Shown: positions 28,860-39,417 of the stretch, in pieces | How the letters are laid out: each line of letters opens with the position of its first letter | Position numbering within the stretch: the first letter of the stretch is position 1 | NCBI GenBank assembly: GCA_024196135.1 | Contig: JAMQCK010000164.1 | Location: 1-46,238 of the forward strand | Source of the DNA: Pleurotus ostreatus/Saccharomyces cerevisiae fusant | Taxonomy: Eukaryota; Opisthokonta | DNA: 46,238 bases | Direction of reading: 5' to 3' | Position numbers and translations under genes: made by a program | Notes under the pieces: generated by a model | Databases searched by the model: none | Told to the model about the DNA's origin: nothing | Seen by the model: the letters and a program-made list of their open reading frames with translations, nothing else

Positions 28860-31800
28860 TCAACGGGCCGTGTATTTCAGTCGTAGGTACATCTCAGCGG
28901 GCTCGAGATCCTGTACTGTATAGTAATTTGTAGTGCTGTCACTGCTTGGTGGCGCGATATGGACCGCACGCTCGATCGCGTCGATGGGTATAAAGTCCAC
29001 CTTGTCGAATTTGAGTAGTATGTAGTCGGAATGGACGTGCCGCCCAATCGTCCGAAATCTGCGCACGTAAGCAAGGTCCATCTGCCGTGCACATACCGTC
29101 AGGTTGAGGAACGCATATACAAGCCCGAATTCGTATTCCTGGGTGTCGTCGTTGCCGACATTGATGAGGACGCCGTCGTGGCGTGCGCCATGACCATGCC
29201 ACTCGAGCTTCGCTCGAATCAGGTCGACTTGCATGTGCCAGCTCATCATACAGACAAAGCGGGCGCGGAGAAGGAAGTATTGGCGAGCCTGCTCTGCAGT
29301 GAGTAACGTGTCGCACGCTGAAAAGTAACCACTCACTATTGAAGAGCTCAGCTCATCTGCCTTAACCCGAAGACCGTAAGCCGCGCGTAAATAATCAGCT
29401 AATCGCCGAAGCGCTTTTGGAAGCTCCTCGATATGGTCCAGAGACGCCAGAACGTGCCCGATAGAGAACAGGCCACGTCGCCGAGCAGCTAGCGTGACCC
29501 GTGCAGGAGAGGGAGGATTTGGGCGCTTTTCGTCGTCGCTTTCCTCGTCTTCTTGCGCTTCAAGGTATGCGTCGTATTGGTCGATCTCCGCGCGGATTTT
29601 GAGTATTACATCGCGCTCCTTCGCCATCTGCGTTAGCTATAGGTCAAAGTCAGGTCAGTCTACATATGGTCAGGAAGCGGGGAGAACTTGACGTTTACCT
29701 CGTCGGTGACTGTAGCAGGCCGTTTGCTGCTCCGCTTAAAGTCTCGCTTCAACTGCGGGTGGAGACGCTCGCCCAAGCCGGTCTCGTAATTATCGCACGG
29801 GCCCTTGCGCCTGATTATGTCGGATGCGTGGGCGAACGAGTGGTGTTTCGGCCAGTCGAAATCTATGCCAAGATCATCCTCTCGGATTTTCTGCCGCGGA
29901 AAGCGTGAATATAGGAAGCAAGAGAGCAACAGCGGGCCGCGCTTACCCTTGTTTCGACATCATACTTGTTGATGTGGTTGTCCAGGTCGTCGAGGGTCTC
30001 TTCAGTGTGTATCTTGAACGATTTCGTCAAGAGGTGGATGACGGCGAGAGCGCGAAGTGCACGGAGTATTTTGGCTTCGTATTCCTTCTTGAACCTGCCA
30101 GAGATGTAGATACCGATGTACTGGCGAGGTAGCGTCACAAGCTGATGATTTGCGACAATAACAATAGACTCACGCGTAAGATCTGCCCCTGCTCATTCCC
30201 AGTAATATACTTGAGCTCGGTGATCCCATGGCGGAAGTGATGGACTCCGGGGAATCGCGTGCAGTCCTTGAAGCTGGTGCGGAGCGGGTGAGCGATGGCC
30301 GGCGTTCGGGAGGGTTTTTTTACTTACCATTTGTCAATAGTGTCCAGTTCCTTGTTGTCCAAGCACTGGAGAAGCCAGCGCCACCAATGTCGGCCCCATT
30401 CGCCCTGCTCGATCTGGTGCAAGGGGTCGAGAACGAAGGTGTCGAATACACTGAATTGACGACCAAAGACTTCAATGAAAGTGTTCTGTATTCGTGGATC
30501 AATCGCATGCGACGTACAGATGATTCTGTCCGACTTACGGTGAGGAAGCGCAGAGACTGCTGCGACAGAACTTCTTTACGATCCTGCTTCGTTTTGCACC
30601 GCCCAGCCCGCCGAAGTAACTTCTCAGTACCTTCGACCGTGCGCTTTGGCCACTGCACGCTTAAGTCCCACTGTTCGTCAGTGTGCACGAGGCAGATAGG
30701 ACACGGGAAGAAGCTCTGTGGTCCTAGGATGCCCGCTACTCGGCACCTAACGGTGGTGATTAGCTTGCGCATGAGAAGCGGCGAGGCGGTAACTCACATC
30801 TCCTCGTAGTCACACGACGCTACCATGCATATTGGGTGGCCCTTCACGTTCAAACTGACCACGTTGGTGTTCAAACAGCAGCCGAATTCCGCGGAAGTCT
30901 TGAGATCCGAGAATAGCAGCGTATACGCTGCGTGATAGACATGAGCACGGTGGGCCGCAAGGACATCTGGCTTGTCCGTGCGTAAGCCGTAGACCTCCAA
31001 TGGTGTCAGCAAACTTGTAGCCATGTAATTGGAAGGCGCGTACCGTGGGGAGAAACCCAATGAGCTGTGCACGCCCCCGGCCACCGCTATCGTTACGGTC
31101 GGCCTTCGGTATATTTCCTACCCAAAGGTAGAGGGCCCAGTACTTGATGTTACCAAACGACGTCACATGCGTCGCATCTACATAGAGCTGAACAAATATT
31201 ACGAAAGACAGCGGGCCCAGCTTAAACTAGAGGTTGATGAGTACCATGAGTCACGAAGCAAGTTGTGGGCGCTTACCTGCATCTCCCACCAGTCTTCGCC
31301 CGAAGACAGCTCGTCCCATACACGCATCAAGCCCCCACCAGGCCGAGCTACGTAACGCCGTTCAGGATATGTATGGATGCGATCCGCGAGTGCTTCGTCC
31401 TCGAGTATATCCCGTATAACGGGCATCAACTTCTTGTGATGTACGATATACTTGCGCGGCGCCTCTGACTTCGGGTAAGCGACCTCAATCTCGCTCTTGA
31501 TATACTGTAGCCTCGCCGTAAGGGTACGTCCGCATCATGCATGAAAATCACATACCTGAGCCCCGGGGCCCTCTTCGCGGGCGAGATCATGTAAGATGCG
31601 GTGGAGGTCTTCAGCGTTCCTCATCGCTGTCCGGAGGGATGGATTCCTGCGCTGATTGAGCGCCAATTGAGCATTAATCTGGGGATTGGACGTCCCGAAG
31701 CGAATGAACACTTCCGCTTGCTCGAAGTCGTCTCGAGAACCGAAGGCGTGCCAAGGAGGAGCACGAAGGGCGTACGTCTTGGGGATGACGTCGGGAGGAG

Positions 31801-32375
31801 GGGGTGCAGTATCGTCGTTGTAGATGGTCGGTCGACGACCGCTGTGCGGGTGCGGCACAATATATACCTCCGAGTTAAGCAGCTGCTTCGGAGGCTCATG
31901 GCCTCCGCTCTCGCCACCCTTGCTTGAGCTATCCGACTCGGCCGATGCACTATTCATTTCTGTTGCTGCCACCATCAGTCAGGGCACCACGACCTAATTG
32001 AAAGTTAGACATACGTTGGGAAAAATTGCTCAGGTCAATCTGACTTCCTTCAGGCAATGGTCCCACGCGGCGTTGGCGCTTAGAGGGCGGAGGTCCATGC
32101 ACTGTACAGTCGGTGCCCATAGCAGGGATGGGGAGATCGGTGGGCTGGCGAGAGCCGTGTGCTTGTTGCCGAGACAGTTCCGTGCTTTTTTCGTGTTGTC
32201 TATCTTGGTGGGCTGGACATGCTTTCTGGTGATTTCTAAGTCCATTCCTCCTCCTTGAGCACCATCTCTCGCATGCGGGACATTGTATGAGACCAGCGTG
32301 AGGATCGGGAGTTCCGGGGTCATTGGCTTCAAGACGACGCTTGTAATTGGCGTATTGCTGGCGAGAACGAGACAT
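28860..32375 (-). mobile_element. Plavaka-type transposase, apparently intact, 11 exons, 980 aa
   Basis: Exons on the minus strand: 32375-32015, 31959-31556, 31504-31277, 31187-31044, 30994-30798, 30746-30539, 30485-30328, 30273-30174, 30120-29947, 29890-29699 and 29636-28860. All phases close without a stop. The N-terminus has a C2H2-like zinc motif (QCPACERWCSRRRNGLRNH). Plavaka/KDZ hallmarks follow in order: PPWHAFGSRDDFEQAEVF; ERRYVARPGGG...VWDELSSGEDWW; FGNIKYWALYLWVGNIPKA; FFPCPICLVHTDEQW; FVLDPLHQIEQGEWGRHWW; DFDWPKHHSFAHASDIIRRKG with NYETGLGERLHPQLK; and a C-terminal FDKVDFIPIDAIERAVHIAP. This order matches the Plavaka family of CACTA/KDZ-like cut-and-paste elements in Agaricomycetes. 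I did not find terminal inverted repeats by eye, so mobility or domestication is open. Confidence 0.85.
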
Positions 32376-33131
32376 GGGGGGGTGGCTTATATTCAGATGT
32401 ATAGGTACGAGGGTGAAAGAGCGCGGTCTGTGTTGGAGATGGTCACCGCACCGACGGCTGGGGCTGGAGTAGATGAGGGGAAGAAGGAAGGTGATCGTGA
32501 TGGCGAATTATCGATGATGTCAGCACGAGTTCGTCGTCTGCGCGAAGTCGTTCAGACTACTGTAGGGAGCGTTGAGAGACGCGGCACATGTGTGAAAAGA
32601 CTTATAGCCTTTCTCTGTACCTCTTGTAGAGCTCATATCCGTGCAGAGTTCGTGTAGCTCTAGTCTCCTGGCTCGCGGTCTTGTCACGTGCAAGTTCAAC
32701 ATGTCATGTGATAATGCAGTTGACTGCCCCGTATCTCGGACGGGCTGTCGATTGAATGAATGGGACAAGCGAGGATGTGCTCTTGTACTCATTATATCCT
32801 GATGCATGGCTAGACCTAGGTGTTTAGGCCGCAAATACTGGCATAATCTCTGAGGATGTACAAAAGCTTATGCGGCGTGGCATGACCTCCTTGCCTGCGT
32901 CGCCGCCGAGGGAAAATTGACGCGGGCGAATGATGGCGCTGGAGGTGGCGAGGCGGGCGGCGCGAGCATCGCGTGGAGAAGGAAGGAGGAGGGGACGAAG
33001 ACGGGGGGACGCGATAGGTGGCGTTGCGGAGAAGGGCGGCCATTGTAGTGGGCCTCATTGAATGGATCGGAAGACCGCGGGGAGTCCTGGAAAGGGCTGA
33101 CTCGCTGACATTCTTCGTATATCTGATCTAT
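32376..33131. other. Intergenic region between DUF6698 gene and Plavaka start
   Basis: This 756-bp region lies between two minus-strand genes. A short minus-strand frame (32816-33058) has no recognisable motif. No terminal repeat could be assigned. It includes the presumed Plavaka promoter. Confidence 0.45.
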
Positions 33132-34585
33132 CTAAGCCTCTCCGTCAGTCCCGGTGCTGGCGCCAGCGTTGGGTGCTGTGTTCTCTTGCTCAGGACGTCG
33201 GGCGTGCACCTCGCTCTCTATCACATTCCGCTCGTCCTCCTGCTGCTGCTCTTGAGCTGCCTCCCTCGCCAGCGCGTCTTTGTATGACTGCTTATCCTTC
33301 GCTTCATCGTCCAGCTCTTCGGGATCTCCATCACGAGGGAACAAGTCCCTGTTGTAGTCCGCCAAGAGGCGCTCGATACGCTGCTTACTCGTAGCCGACG
33401 CATTCCTGCTGTCTTCAAGGTTCTCGAGCTGATCCCGGTAGAAGCGGCCGAACTCGTGGTCGTTGCTACCAGCCTCAGAGAGCTCGCTCGCAGCGCTGAG
33501 AACAAAGTACGCCTGGCACAGCGTGAGCTTGAGAGGAGGAAGGAGAAAGATGTTCACGCACGATGGTAGCAGCAAAAGCGAGCATTGGCAGCGTGACCTC
33601 ACGCACACACATCAACTTCGCGTTCGTTGCGCGGGCCTTCAAAGCGGGCTTGCCGGACAGGACAGACGCTTGACCATAAAGAGCGATGCGCAGAATCTGG
33701 AGCTTGTCAGCGAGGGGACTGAGCGAAGGTTGAGTACTCACCCGTATGATGCACACTCCACGCATGAACCCAGCAAGACGGTCAGCAGGCGTTTTGAGAT
33801 CACGGTCGTAAAGGAAGCGTCGCTCGTTGAGAAGCTCCTGAATCTTGGGAAGCTTTGCGCGATGGGCTTTATTTTCGAATTGCTTTGAGGGGAAGTCAGT
33901 CGAGCTGACGTCGAAGACGTCTTGCGCGCGTCTCAAGACGGCGTCGACGGTGGCTGTGCGCATGGTCCTTTGCCCTTCCTTGATCTAGAACACCTTGTTT
34001 CAGTCTCGTCACGAGCGGGAAGGAAGGTCAGCGCTCACCTGCCGGCGCACCTCCGCGAAGTTGAGGTGCTGCACAACATGGGGCGGACAGACCGACTTGA
34101 TGAGCTCCGCATCGCGCATGGCCTTCTCGTCGACGTTGGTCGCATTCCCGATCTCGTCAGCATCGTCGTCGGCGTCCTGCAGCTGCGCAGGCGCGAGCAG
34201 CTCAATAGCGGCTGGTTCGGTCCACATTTGATGGCACAGCGTAACCTTCTTAGCAGCGTGCAGCGCGGTCTTGTCTTCGGTACCTGCACTCTTGTTCTGG
34301 CGCTTGCGTGGGGGCCTCTCCGCGTCGGATTCAGAGTCGTCAGAGCGATCGCTATAGCTGCGCGTCTTGTTCTGCAGGTTCTTCAGCTCGCCAAGGGTCT
34401 TCCGCCGCTCATTGTCTTGCTCCGCAACCTGGCGCTGAAGATCGTCGATGGCCTACAAGTAGGGATGAGAAGAGCAGTTAACGCGCCAGATACTATCTAC
34501 AAACCTGAGCCTGACGCTCAATCGTCGCCTGCATTCCCCTCCTCGAGGGCTTCTTCGGCTGGGGAGGGCCAGGGTTCTCGCTCAT
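33132..34585 (-). CDS. DUF6698-type protein of unknown function (417 aa)
   Basis: Exons 34585-34505 (MSENPGPPQPKKPSRRGMQ start), 34452-34039, 33984-33742, 33696-33562 and 33512-33132; every junction is phase 0, with branch CGCTGAC before exon 4. The N-terminus is a basic, coiled-coil-prone region (AIDDLQRQVAEQDNERRK), and a Ser/Asp/Lys-rich nuclear-type segment follows (DRSDDSESDAERPPRKRQ). The C-terminal half has the block order of Agaricomycete DUF6698 proteins: IQELLNERRFLYDRD with a FMRG helix, an ALYGQASVLSGKP loop, VTLPMLAFAATIAYFVLSAA, then FGRFYRDQLENLE and RLLADYNRDLFP, and an acidic tail. The family assignment is from remembered family patterns. This large family is common in mushroom-forming fungi and has no established function. 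The gene is divergent from the gene at 34841. Confidence 0.72.
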
Positions 34586-34840
34586 GGTCGCTTGAAGCAA
34601 GGAGCAGAGAAGGGCAGGAGGTGGGTGGGCGTGCTCGGAGACAAGGCCGCCTTTATGATTATTCCGATCCGGTGGCGCCATCAGGATTGTTGCCCGTGCA
34701 ACGACGCGCCACAGCGCCATCGTCCCTGGCGATCTTCAGCGAGGATGACAGAAGAAATGACAGAAATAATGACGCACGACAGTACGGGCATGGTCCTTAA
34801 GAAGTGCGCCATCCAGCGCATTCGTTCGTGTCAACTTGGA

Positions 34841-35733
34841 ATGGACGCCGCACGTAACGAACTTGTCGACCCGCTTGTGGACGAGCGACTTTTGCCGCAC
34901 ATCGTAAGTCTTCGCCTCTGACAGCGCAAAGGGATATGCTTACCTCACGCAGTACGCGCCTGATAATCCGGGAGATCCGCTTCGACGTCCTCCCTCCCCT
35001 CGCCGAGCTCTTGAGCCTCGGAATGAGAGCCTGCTCGAGTGTCACACCGCGAATCCCATGGCGAGGCCTACCATAGGGTAAGTCCATCACTTAGCCACCG
35101 AAGTTTGGCCTTTACTCACATTATGTAGGTACTGCGTCGAGACGCTCACTCGGCCTGGGTATATGCGCACCAATCTGGACCCTCCAAGGCAGCACGGGCC
35201 TAGGCTGATGTCCGAGACGGAGAGGCTTTCGTGGTTGAGTGACCAGGTGCGTCGGGCGCAGAATCTATCTTGACGCCGACTGATCTTGCTGGCAGAGACG
35301 TCGTCAGTACACGGGGCAGAGCACGTCGATCGACACTCAACTGGTGGCCCGTCACTGGCCAGAGCACGTCGACCTGCTCAACAACCGCTTCTACGCGGAT
35401 TTCTACTCCTCAATCTTCCCGCGCGAGTTCCCCATGCTCGAGAGAATCACACCCGACCTCCACAGCGCTACTCGCACTGTCCTCGATGCGCCGACGCCAC
35501 CGACTGTGCGGGACTTGCCTCTCGGTGTCCTGAGCCTTGACGCGGACCGGCCGACCACGGAGGCGTACGAGATGGGCTCCGAAATTGCTACAATCATCCA
35601 AGAGGTCCTCTACTACCTTTCGCTCCGTGATATGCAGGAGACGCAGGTCGCCGCGGATCGGCTGATGCGGTGCAGCCAGGCCATGCTACACCTGGTACGG
35701 CTTGAGCGAGACGGCTTGGCGGGGAGAATTTAA
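34841..35733 (+). CDS. Uncharacterised protein (247 aa)
   Basis: Exons 34841-34903, 34953-35077, 35129-35246 and 35296-35733; introns are 49-51 bp with donors GTAAGT, GTAAGT and GTGCGT and a CTGAT branch in the last. An in-frame ATG at 34790 would add 17 residues. Phases close throughout (HI|YAP, IG|YCVETL, SDQ|RRRQYTG). The protein is helical and moderately acidic, with no membrane segment or known motif. Segments such as WPEHVDLLNNRFYADFYSSI and EIATIIQEVLYYLSLRDMQ suggest an alpha-helical domain. It is divergent from the DUF6698 gene, 255 bp between ATGs. I do not recognise a family. Confidence 0.65.
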
Positions 35734-36689
35734 AGAGATAGAAGATATGCAATGTCATTTTGCCAGCTTGAAACTAGTTTGATTGCGAGTATCGTAGCCC
35801 GTAGCGGTAACAAGAGAGGATACGAAAGTTCAAATCGCGCGAGCCAAGCGCCGGCACCTGCCGAGAGTTGCATATGTAAGCAGCACGCCGCGTCAGCGTA
35901 TCTTGTATCTTGCCTCCACCGCTGCTGTCGTTCCACCTCGCATAACCGCGTCTTTGCCTCACGAGCTCTGTATGCGATGAGCCAGTGACGGCAGGCTCGG
36001 GAGCGCAACGACAGGCGGGAACCCAGCGCTATCCGCCCCTGCGAACAAGCGGGTGAGCATTTCCATCTGACGGATCGGGCGTAGATTGACCTGGTTCTCT
36101 TTTCCGAGCAGGATGGTCCCCTTTGGCGGGTTTAGCGTCGTCCCGGCACGACTACCTCTCGCGCGGGCAGTACCTGCTCCACGGGCCGCAGGCTGCTGTG
36201 CTGGATTCCCGCGCGTATCGTGCAGCTCACATATGTGCCGTGCCTGCGCGACTCGCTTTGCTGGGAGGTGCTCGTGCGCAGCTACCTCGTCGACCCGCGG
36301 TCGGGGGCGACAAGCTCGAGCATCGGTACTAGAAGCAGGAAGTGCATGACGAGCAGCCCGAGCGCGATCTTGCCGCGAACGCCGTGCGCAGCGTCGCCCG
36401 CTCCCGGTGCGGCTTTCAGAGCATCTTCACGAAATACCACAGCGGTTGGGGTGCATACGCGCCGGATGGGAACCAACAGCAGCAGTACGTTCCTCCTCCC
36501 CTTGTTTGTCGTCTGATACACTGACCTTGCGTTCTCCCTCCCTCATTCTCTCGCAGACGTCAGGCTCACCTCGCCCCTTGGGTACGTCGTCGATCAGCCT
36601 CCATATCGACCCTGACGGTGTTTACCTAGATGACACTGTAATACGGGCCGTATCTGGACTGATCGTGCCGCTCACTGCTCTCAGCAAGC
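35734..36689. other. Unresolved region upstream of the TBP fragment
   Basis: Between 36110 and 36520 both strands hold GC-rich open frames with possible introns. Examples are a plus-strand frame reading AVRSVARSRCGFQSIF but broken by a TAG at about 36329, and a minus-strand frame with a hydrophobic segment ALGLLVMHFLLLVPMLELV. These look like pieces of one or two decayed genes that I cannot name. 35734-36080 holds nothing recognisable. Confidence 0.35.
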
Positions 36690-36965
36690 CGACGTCGCCG
36701 CCCGCGGCCGAACCATCATTGCCCACCCCTGCCTACGACGCTTGCCCTCGAGCAGCAGCACATCACGGCCATCGAGGACATCGTCCCCACGCTGCAAAAC
36801 ATTGTCGCGACGGTCAAATTTGACTGCTCTCTCGAGTTTCAGACAGTCGCCGTTCACGCCAGGAATGCGGAGTACAGCCCCAAGGTGAATACTATCTCAC
36901 TCATGAGTGTTGTGGGTTGCGCTCGACCGTTCTACCTCCAGCGTTTCGCCGCGGTCATCATGCGT
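36690..36965 (+). pseudogene. SPT15 (fragment): Truncated TATA-binding protein (TBP) gene fragment with retained intron
   Basis: The frame from 36741 reads [29 protein letters not shown] and [13 protein letters not shown], the start of the TBP saddle domain. A 57-bp intron (gtgaat at 36885, ...ctccag to 36941) follows, then RFAAVIMR. Similarity ends abruptly at about 36965, so only roughly the first quarter of the conserved core is present. The upstream piece ([18 protein letters not shown]), which looks like a TBP N-terminal linker, is in a different frame, suggesting a frameshift at about 36738. Several normally invariant core positions are changed. The retained intron means it was copied as DNA, not as a retrocopy. 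The functional TBP gene must be elsewhere. Confidence 0.8.
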
Positions 36966-37869
36966 ACGTCCTCGATGAGGTGTGCATGCAGTTATTCTGT
37001 TTTGTCTATACTGACCTATCAAATAATGTAGTGGACGCGATACTACTCGAGGGTGGTGTTTATCAGGGCTGACGCGCATCGTTGCGCTGCCGTCCGGGCA
37101 ACCGGGGGCTATAATATCGTCGTGCCCTTTGTTCATTCCCGCCTCACCGTGTTGTAATAGTAGCCTACGTGGAATATATCATCTATTCAATGACATTTAC
37201 TGCCCGAGACCTAGTCCTGTGGAAGTACGGTGGAAGCCTGCGAGACGACGACGATCAGCCTAAAGTGTGCATTGCCAAAATCTGGATGAGAAGACAAGAT
37301 AATGTGATGAACTGAGTAGCGCATTGCGCGCTATCACTACACCTAACTACAGGTAATGCATGGAAGGTGCCGCAGCGGGGACTCAACTCGCGCGCAAGAC
37401 CATTCCCTGCCAGAAGGAATATTGCTATTTATCTCGAGCCGTGGAACGAAGTCGCATGTTTAATGATGTTGGCTGCAACGAAATTGCGCGAAATGGTGTT
37501 TCCTATCTGTTGTCGAAACTTGAGTTGCACGAAATTACATGACAGTAATAAAATAGGCGTAGCAGTCGAAAAATCACGAAGTCTCGTGCAACAGGCGGGG
37601 GTGCGGTTTTTCTGATGTCAAATGACCCAGAACCGTAGTAGCAGCAATAGACCCTGTGTTGTAGTGTAGCCTTTATTGGAATGCAATGATATCTCTGTCT
37701 TATCCATTCGTGTGCAGGGGAATCGTGAACGCTTCAAATGATCCAGATTATCGCGTAAATCGGTTGAGCTACGGGATAGCTTTCGAGAAAAGGCCGTCTA
37801 TACAGCACTACGCACCCCCCGGTAGCAACTAGGGCGCGCTATGGGAGGCTATTAGGACCGGGCTGGCTG
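36966..37869. other. Gene-poor region
   Basis: The flank of the TBP fragment, then AT-richer DNA (37140-37840), has short frames only and no motif. Nothing recognisable is seen. Confidence 0.45.
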
Positions 37870-38753
37870 CTATCCAGACAGGAGTAAGGGGGGATGTTCG
37901 ATTTGACTACGGCGGCTATCCGAGCGGTCGTAGCCCGCCGTAGACATATCAGCATTTCCTGATGTGGGCAAGTCTTCGGGAAGGCCTCTGATACGAAGGC
38001 TCGCGAGCTGCGAGCAGGAGGCGATACATTGAATATCGCTTCCGTGCAGATAAGGCAAATCGAGAACTCGAAGATCATTCCATCCGCTTGTGACGTCCGA
38101 AGGGGGATAGAAGAGAGTGAAGACGGGTGCGAAGTCGTCATGACCCAGAAATCCAAATTCTTGGATGTTAGGACAGAGAATTGGAAGACGCGGCACGAGC
38201 GACGAGGCGAGAAGACGGCCAGCCTCAGGAGCAATGCCCATATAGAAACGAAGGGTAGTAATTCCCGGATGAAGCAGCATATTGATGAAGGAGAGCGAGG
38301 AAGTACCAGGAACCCAATGGAGGTGGCGAAGTTTCGGCAATAGAGGAGCGGGAAAACACAATTGCAGCGCAGCAAGGCAGGTCTCGTCTGGCAGCCACGA
38401 GATATGCAGCTCCTGCACGAATGGGGCATAGTGGTCGAACCTCTCCAGGTCGACTGGCTGCACGATTCGTGCCAGTGCCTAACCATATGTAAGAATGCGA
38501 CCGTGATGAACCTGTCTAACGGCACTCACGAACTCCTGCTGATCGACAATGAGGTCAGGCGGCAGTACACGTAGCAGTGGTTTGACGTTATACAGCTTTC
38601 GCCACAGAGTGGCTGTTGCAGGACCGGTGAAGCTGCGACATGTCAGCGACATACACATCAGGGTCCTGTTGGTCAGCCAGTGATCCCATGTTATTTCCGC
38701 GAGGCTATCGCATATTATGGACAAAATTTCCGGGATAGCCAAGCAGGGTGCGT
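37870..38753 (-). pseudogene. Degenerate F-box/LRR gene, N-terminal half only, cassette copy 2
   Basis: Exon 1 (38753-38530) encodes an F-box close to the intact paralogue (APCLAIPEILSIICDSLAEI; FTGPATATLWRKL). A phase-0 intron (gtgagt at 38529, ...ttag to 38479) sits at exactly the same site as in the 22-23.7 kb gene. Exon 2 starts ALARIVQPVDLERFDHYAP and continues through LPILCPNIQEFGFLG and DLRVLDLPYLHGSDIQ. The stop at 37870 comes after about 200 codons of exon 2, instead of 447. Where the paralogue has ATG CAT CCT TGC, this copy has ACG CAC CCT GC, so the start codon and one base are lost right after the 5' UTR intron acceptor. It could only be expressed from another start. It is divergent from the RBR gene at 39418. 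Confidence 0.72.
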
Positions 38754-39417
38754 CTACGTAACATGTTAGCAGTAGGATACAGTGAGTGCAGTTCAAATAC
38801 CATGGACAATGGCTTAGTGACTGGCGACTTTGGCTAGATTCTGGTCCGTGGTGGTTTGTGGCAAGAGAACAACACCGGCGCTAGTCGCGGCCCGTTGCCG
38901 AGGAGTCATGTGAATGTTAGAATCAGCCGGCATTCCCCGAGTTTGAACTTCCCAAAAACCTTCATGATGGTTTCTAACGCCTCTTGACGGCCTCTCTGCT
39001 GGGATTGGCGGCACATCCGATATTCTAAGACTCGACTTCTACAGTTCTCTTACGACTGCGGCGTCGTGCAACGCATGTGTATGCCCAACCCTAATAGATG
39101 CTCGCGAATTCGCCCTTGCTATCACCGAACTCTCATCGGGATTGGCTGCCGGCTTAGATATGCCTTTTACGAGGCGTTCATAAGTGTCGCTCTGAACCTA
39201 TGACCTGCATAGCAGAAGGTGCGTGACGGACACCCTCGTTCCTCCCATCATCTTGCTCGTGTCTCCTCACTCTACCGTCTCCCCCATCGTCGCTCGTATT
39301 CCCTTCGGGGCCCATGCATTGCGTCTATAAGTGAACTTGGACATAACACTTATGTGCGCCAACAAATCTTCTTGCGAGTCTTTCCGTCATCTGATAAGCG
39401 CCCAACAGCTCTTCGCG
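38754..39417. promoter_or_regulatory. Divergent promoter region between F-box and RBR genes (copy 2)
   Basis: This 664-bp region is almost the same length as in copy 1. Blocks align with copy 1: CCTaATAGATGCtCGCG near 39088, the GGCTGCCGG region near 39146, and catctgataagCGCCCAaCAGCT just before the RBR ATG. A gtgcgt donor near 39220 and an acceptor near 39398 could delimit a 5' UTR intron, as in copy 1. Confidence 0.6.
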
